Shown here piece by piece: positions 62,301 through 64,000 of a stretch of DNA of 64,000 nucleotides. The stretch lies in contig OZ023273.1 in the NCBI GenBank assembly GCA_964007475.1, forward strand, positions 60,717,834 through 60,781,833, written 5' to 3'. The DNA comes from Hybos culiciformis. Lineage: Eukaryota; Arthropoda; Insecta; Diptera; Hybotidae. Every line of letters starts with the position of its first letter. Within the stretch, counting starts at the first letter, position 1. The translations under genes and the position numbers were made by a program. The notes beneath the pieces are model-generated. The model was not told the DNA's origin and made no database searches. It worked only from the letters and a program-made list of their open reading frames with translations.

Positions 62301-64000
62301 AGATTTCATTTTTTAGTATTAGTCGTGATTTGAATTAAACTGAAAAATTCGACTAGGTACATAATAAGTTTATTATTCACAATTAAAAACAATTGTGATT
62401 TATTTTTCCCTTCTTTAACAAATTTTTTTTTCTTGCATACATTTTCTTGCATACTTTCAGGCTCAATAAATTTATTTTATGTTTAAAAAAACGATCGAAC
62501 TATGTAAGGGGGAATAGGAAAAGAAATAATAAAGAAATAATAAAAATGTAAGCGAATTATTTAATTAGTGTTATTATTAATATTCGAAATAATATTCGAA
62601 AACAAAACAGAACAATATTTGTATTCAAAGGCTCAAAAAAATTTAACCATTATTGATTATATAAAAGAAATTAGGTGTTTTTCTTTAAGAATTTTCCCGT
62701 TCCAAATATTGATTTCTTCATGTGGCGAAGGTTAGAACTAAAATATACAGACTCCTTATATTAGGTGCTTTTATATATAAAACAATAGTAGAAATTTAAT
62801 TATTTATACGATACAATAATCCTTTAAACAAAGTGTGACTAAACTCTTGAATCTTGTTAACATATTATTTTACATAGAACTCGCACTAAAATTAAAATTT
62901 TCATTTTATTATAAAAACTTTAAATGTGAATGACTTTTTTACAAAAAAAAAAAATAAATCTATAATATTTTATAAAAATTCCAAATAAGTTAGTGTGCAT
63001 TTTTTCAGTTTTCATTTTTCATTTTTCATTTTTTTTCAATTTATCTATGTTGTGCTAACATAAACTTGAACTTTACAAATCCTTTGAGGATTTTACAAAA
63101 AAAAAAAAAACCTAATAAATTTATTTCCTTTTATGCACTTTCAATAAATAAATTTTTTTTTTTTTTTTTGGAAAAAAAATATGAAAAATAATTATAATAG
63201 TTAAAAACAAATAATATGTGCAGTGCATGAAAAAAAAAAATAAACTCAAAACCCAAAAAAAAAAAAAAATCATATTATAAAAATTTATACCAAAAAGATT
63301 TATGTTTCGTTTTCATTAAAAAAAAAAAAAAAACTTTTTTAAACATTTTTTTTTTGTTTTGTTTTGTGACCTTTAAAATAATTAAATCATAATTATATGT
63401 ACAAAAATAATTTTACACAAATAAAATTTATACAATAAATAAAAAATTTAATTTAATGTAAAATTGAAAAAAAAATTACAGGAAAAATATTGATCCACAA
63501 CTAAACTAGTTTTTTCACATTAAACTCTATCGAAGCTTTTAGTTCTGACTTTATCAAGCACTGTTAATGTGTAACAACTGAACTTTTTCAAGATTATAAT
63601 TCATTCGGAAGTTGGAATAAAAACGACATATCAAAACTACTAATCAATTAGAAAGTTGAAACCTCATTATTATAACGCATGTATTCCTATCAAAATTCTA
63701 ACTAACTTTTACAAGAAACACACACTCTTTCTTCTTTAATCTAATTTAGTGACGCATCGAAGAATATGAATAAAAAAAACATTTCCAACAAGTTTGATAA
63801 TTATTATATTAAATTGATAAAGAGTCTCAAAAAAATTGGGCGTCTTATGTTATATTATTGATAAAAATTGATATTTTTTTCAGTAAATTTGAAAATATAT
63901 TTTAATTACTTCACTTTATCAGTAAAAAAAAAAATCAAATCACTTAAAACCAAATAAAAAAAGACAATCTATAAATATTCTCATTTTTAAATATCGAAAA
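59340..64000. other. AT-rich stretch, no gene seen
   Basis: Low-complexity A/T DNA to the window end. Small more complex patches at 61190-61210 (donor-like GGTGGTAAGC), 61675-61720 and 61950-61985 were examined; none forms a defensible exon. Confidence 0.55.

Noticed and set aside
1..64000. CRISPR arrays, operons, bacterial promoters and terminators
   Set aside because: The sequence is eukaryotic; no regularly spaced repeats or prokaryotic gene arrangement is present.

Overview
The window looks like AT-rich (roughly 80% A+T by eye) non-coding DNA from an insect genome. No intact host gene, rRNA or functional tRNA could be recognised. The eukaryotic, probably insect, assignment rests on decayed non-LTR retrotransposons of the jockey/CR1 type, hAT elements with 8-bp target duplications, several TTA-flanked miniature inverted-repeat elements (MITEs), a tRNA-like SINE and a 5S-rRNA-like repeat. 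Order and species cannot be decided from the sequence; Diptera or Hemiptera would both fit.

Layout. 1-13 kb is AT-rich filler with a large inverted repeat (1796-2262), a possible decayed coding fragment (3481-3765), and a 5'-truncated LINE tail (5690-6292). 13.2-16.9 kb is a dense transposon cluster. It holds a TTA-flanked MITE, a hairpin element split by a second TTA-flanked MITE with long G-runs, a nearly perfect palindrome of about 570 bp, and a third TTA-flanked MITE. 19.8-20.6 kb is a non-autonomous hAT element with a perfect 8-bp target duplication. 29.4-31.0 kb is a three-level nest: a tRNA-like SINE whose A box is split by a hAT element carrying transposase remnants, itself split by a smaller hAT MITE. 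32.5-33.95 kb is a reverse-strand LINE fragment with a frameshift and a damaged catalytic motif. 36.4-36.8 kb is a second, inverted copy of the 13.2-kb MITE. 42.4-43.3 kb is a TA-flanked inverted-repeat element containing a duplicated 5S-rRNA-like segment. The rest (45-50 kb and 57.7-60 kb especially) is dominated by long A and T runs. A few compact GC-richer islands there look like possible short exons, notably 48833-48932, 45800-45838 and 59237-59322 (reverse strand).

Nothing here works as an operon or pathway. The story is transposon accumulation: successive insertions that can be dated relative to each other by nesting, and two relics of retrotransposon coding sequence. The strongest unexplained structure is the palindrome at 15779-16349. 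All repeat comparisons were made by eye. Short open frames are weak evidence here, because frames of 40-60 codons arise often by chance in sequence of this size and composition.
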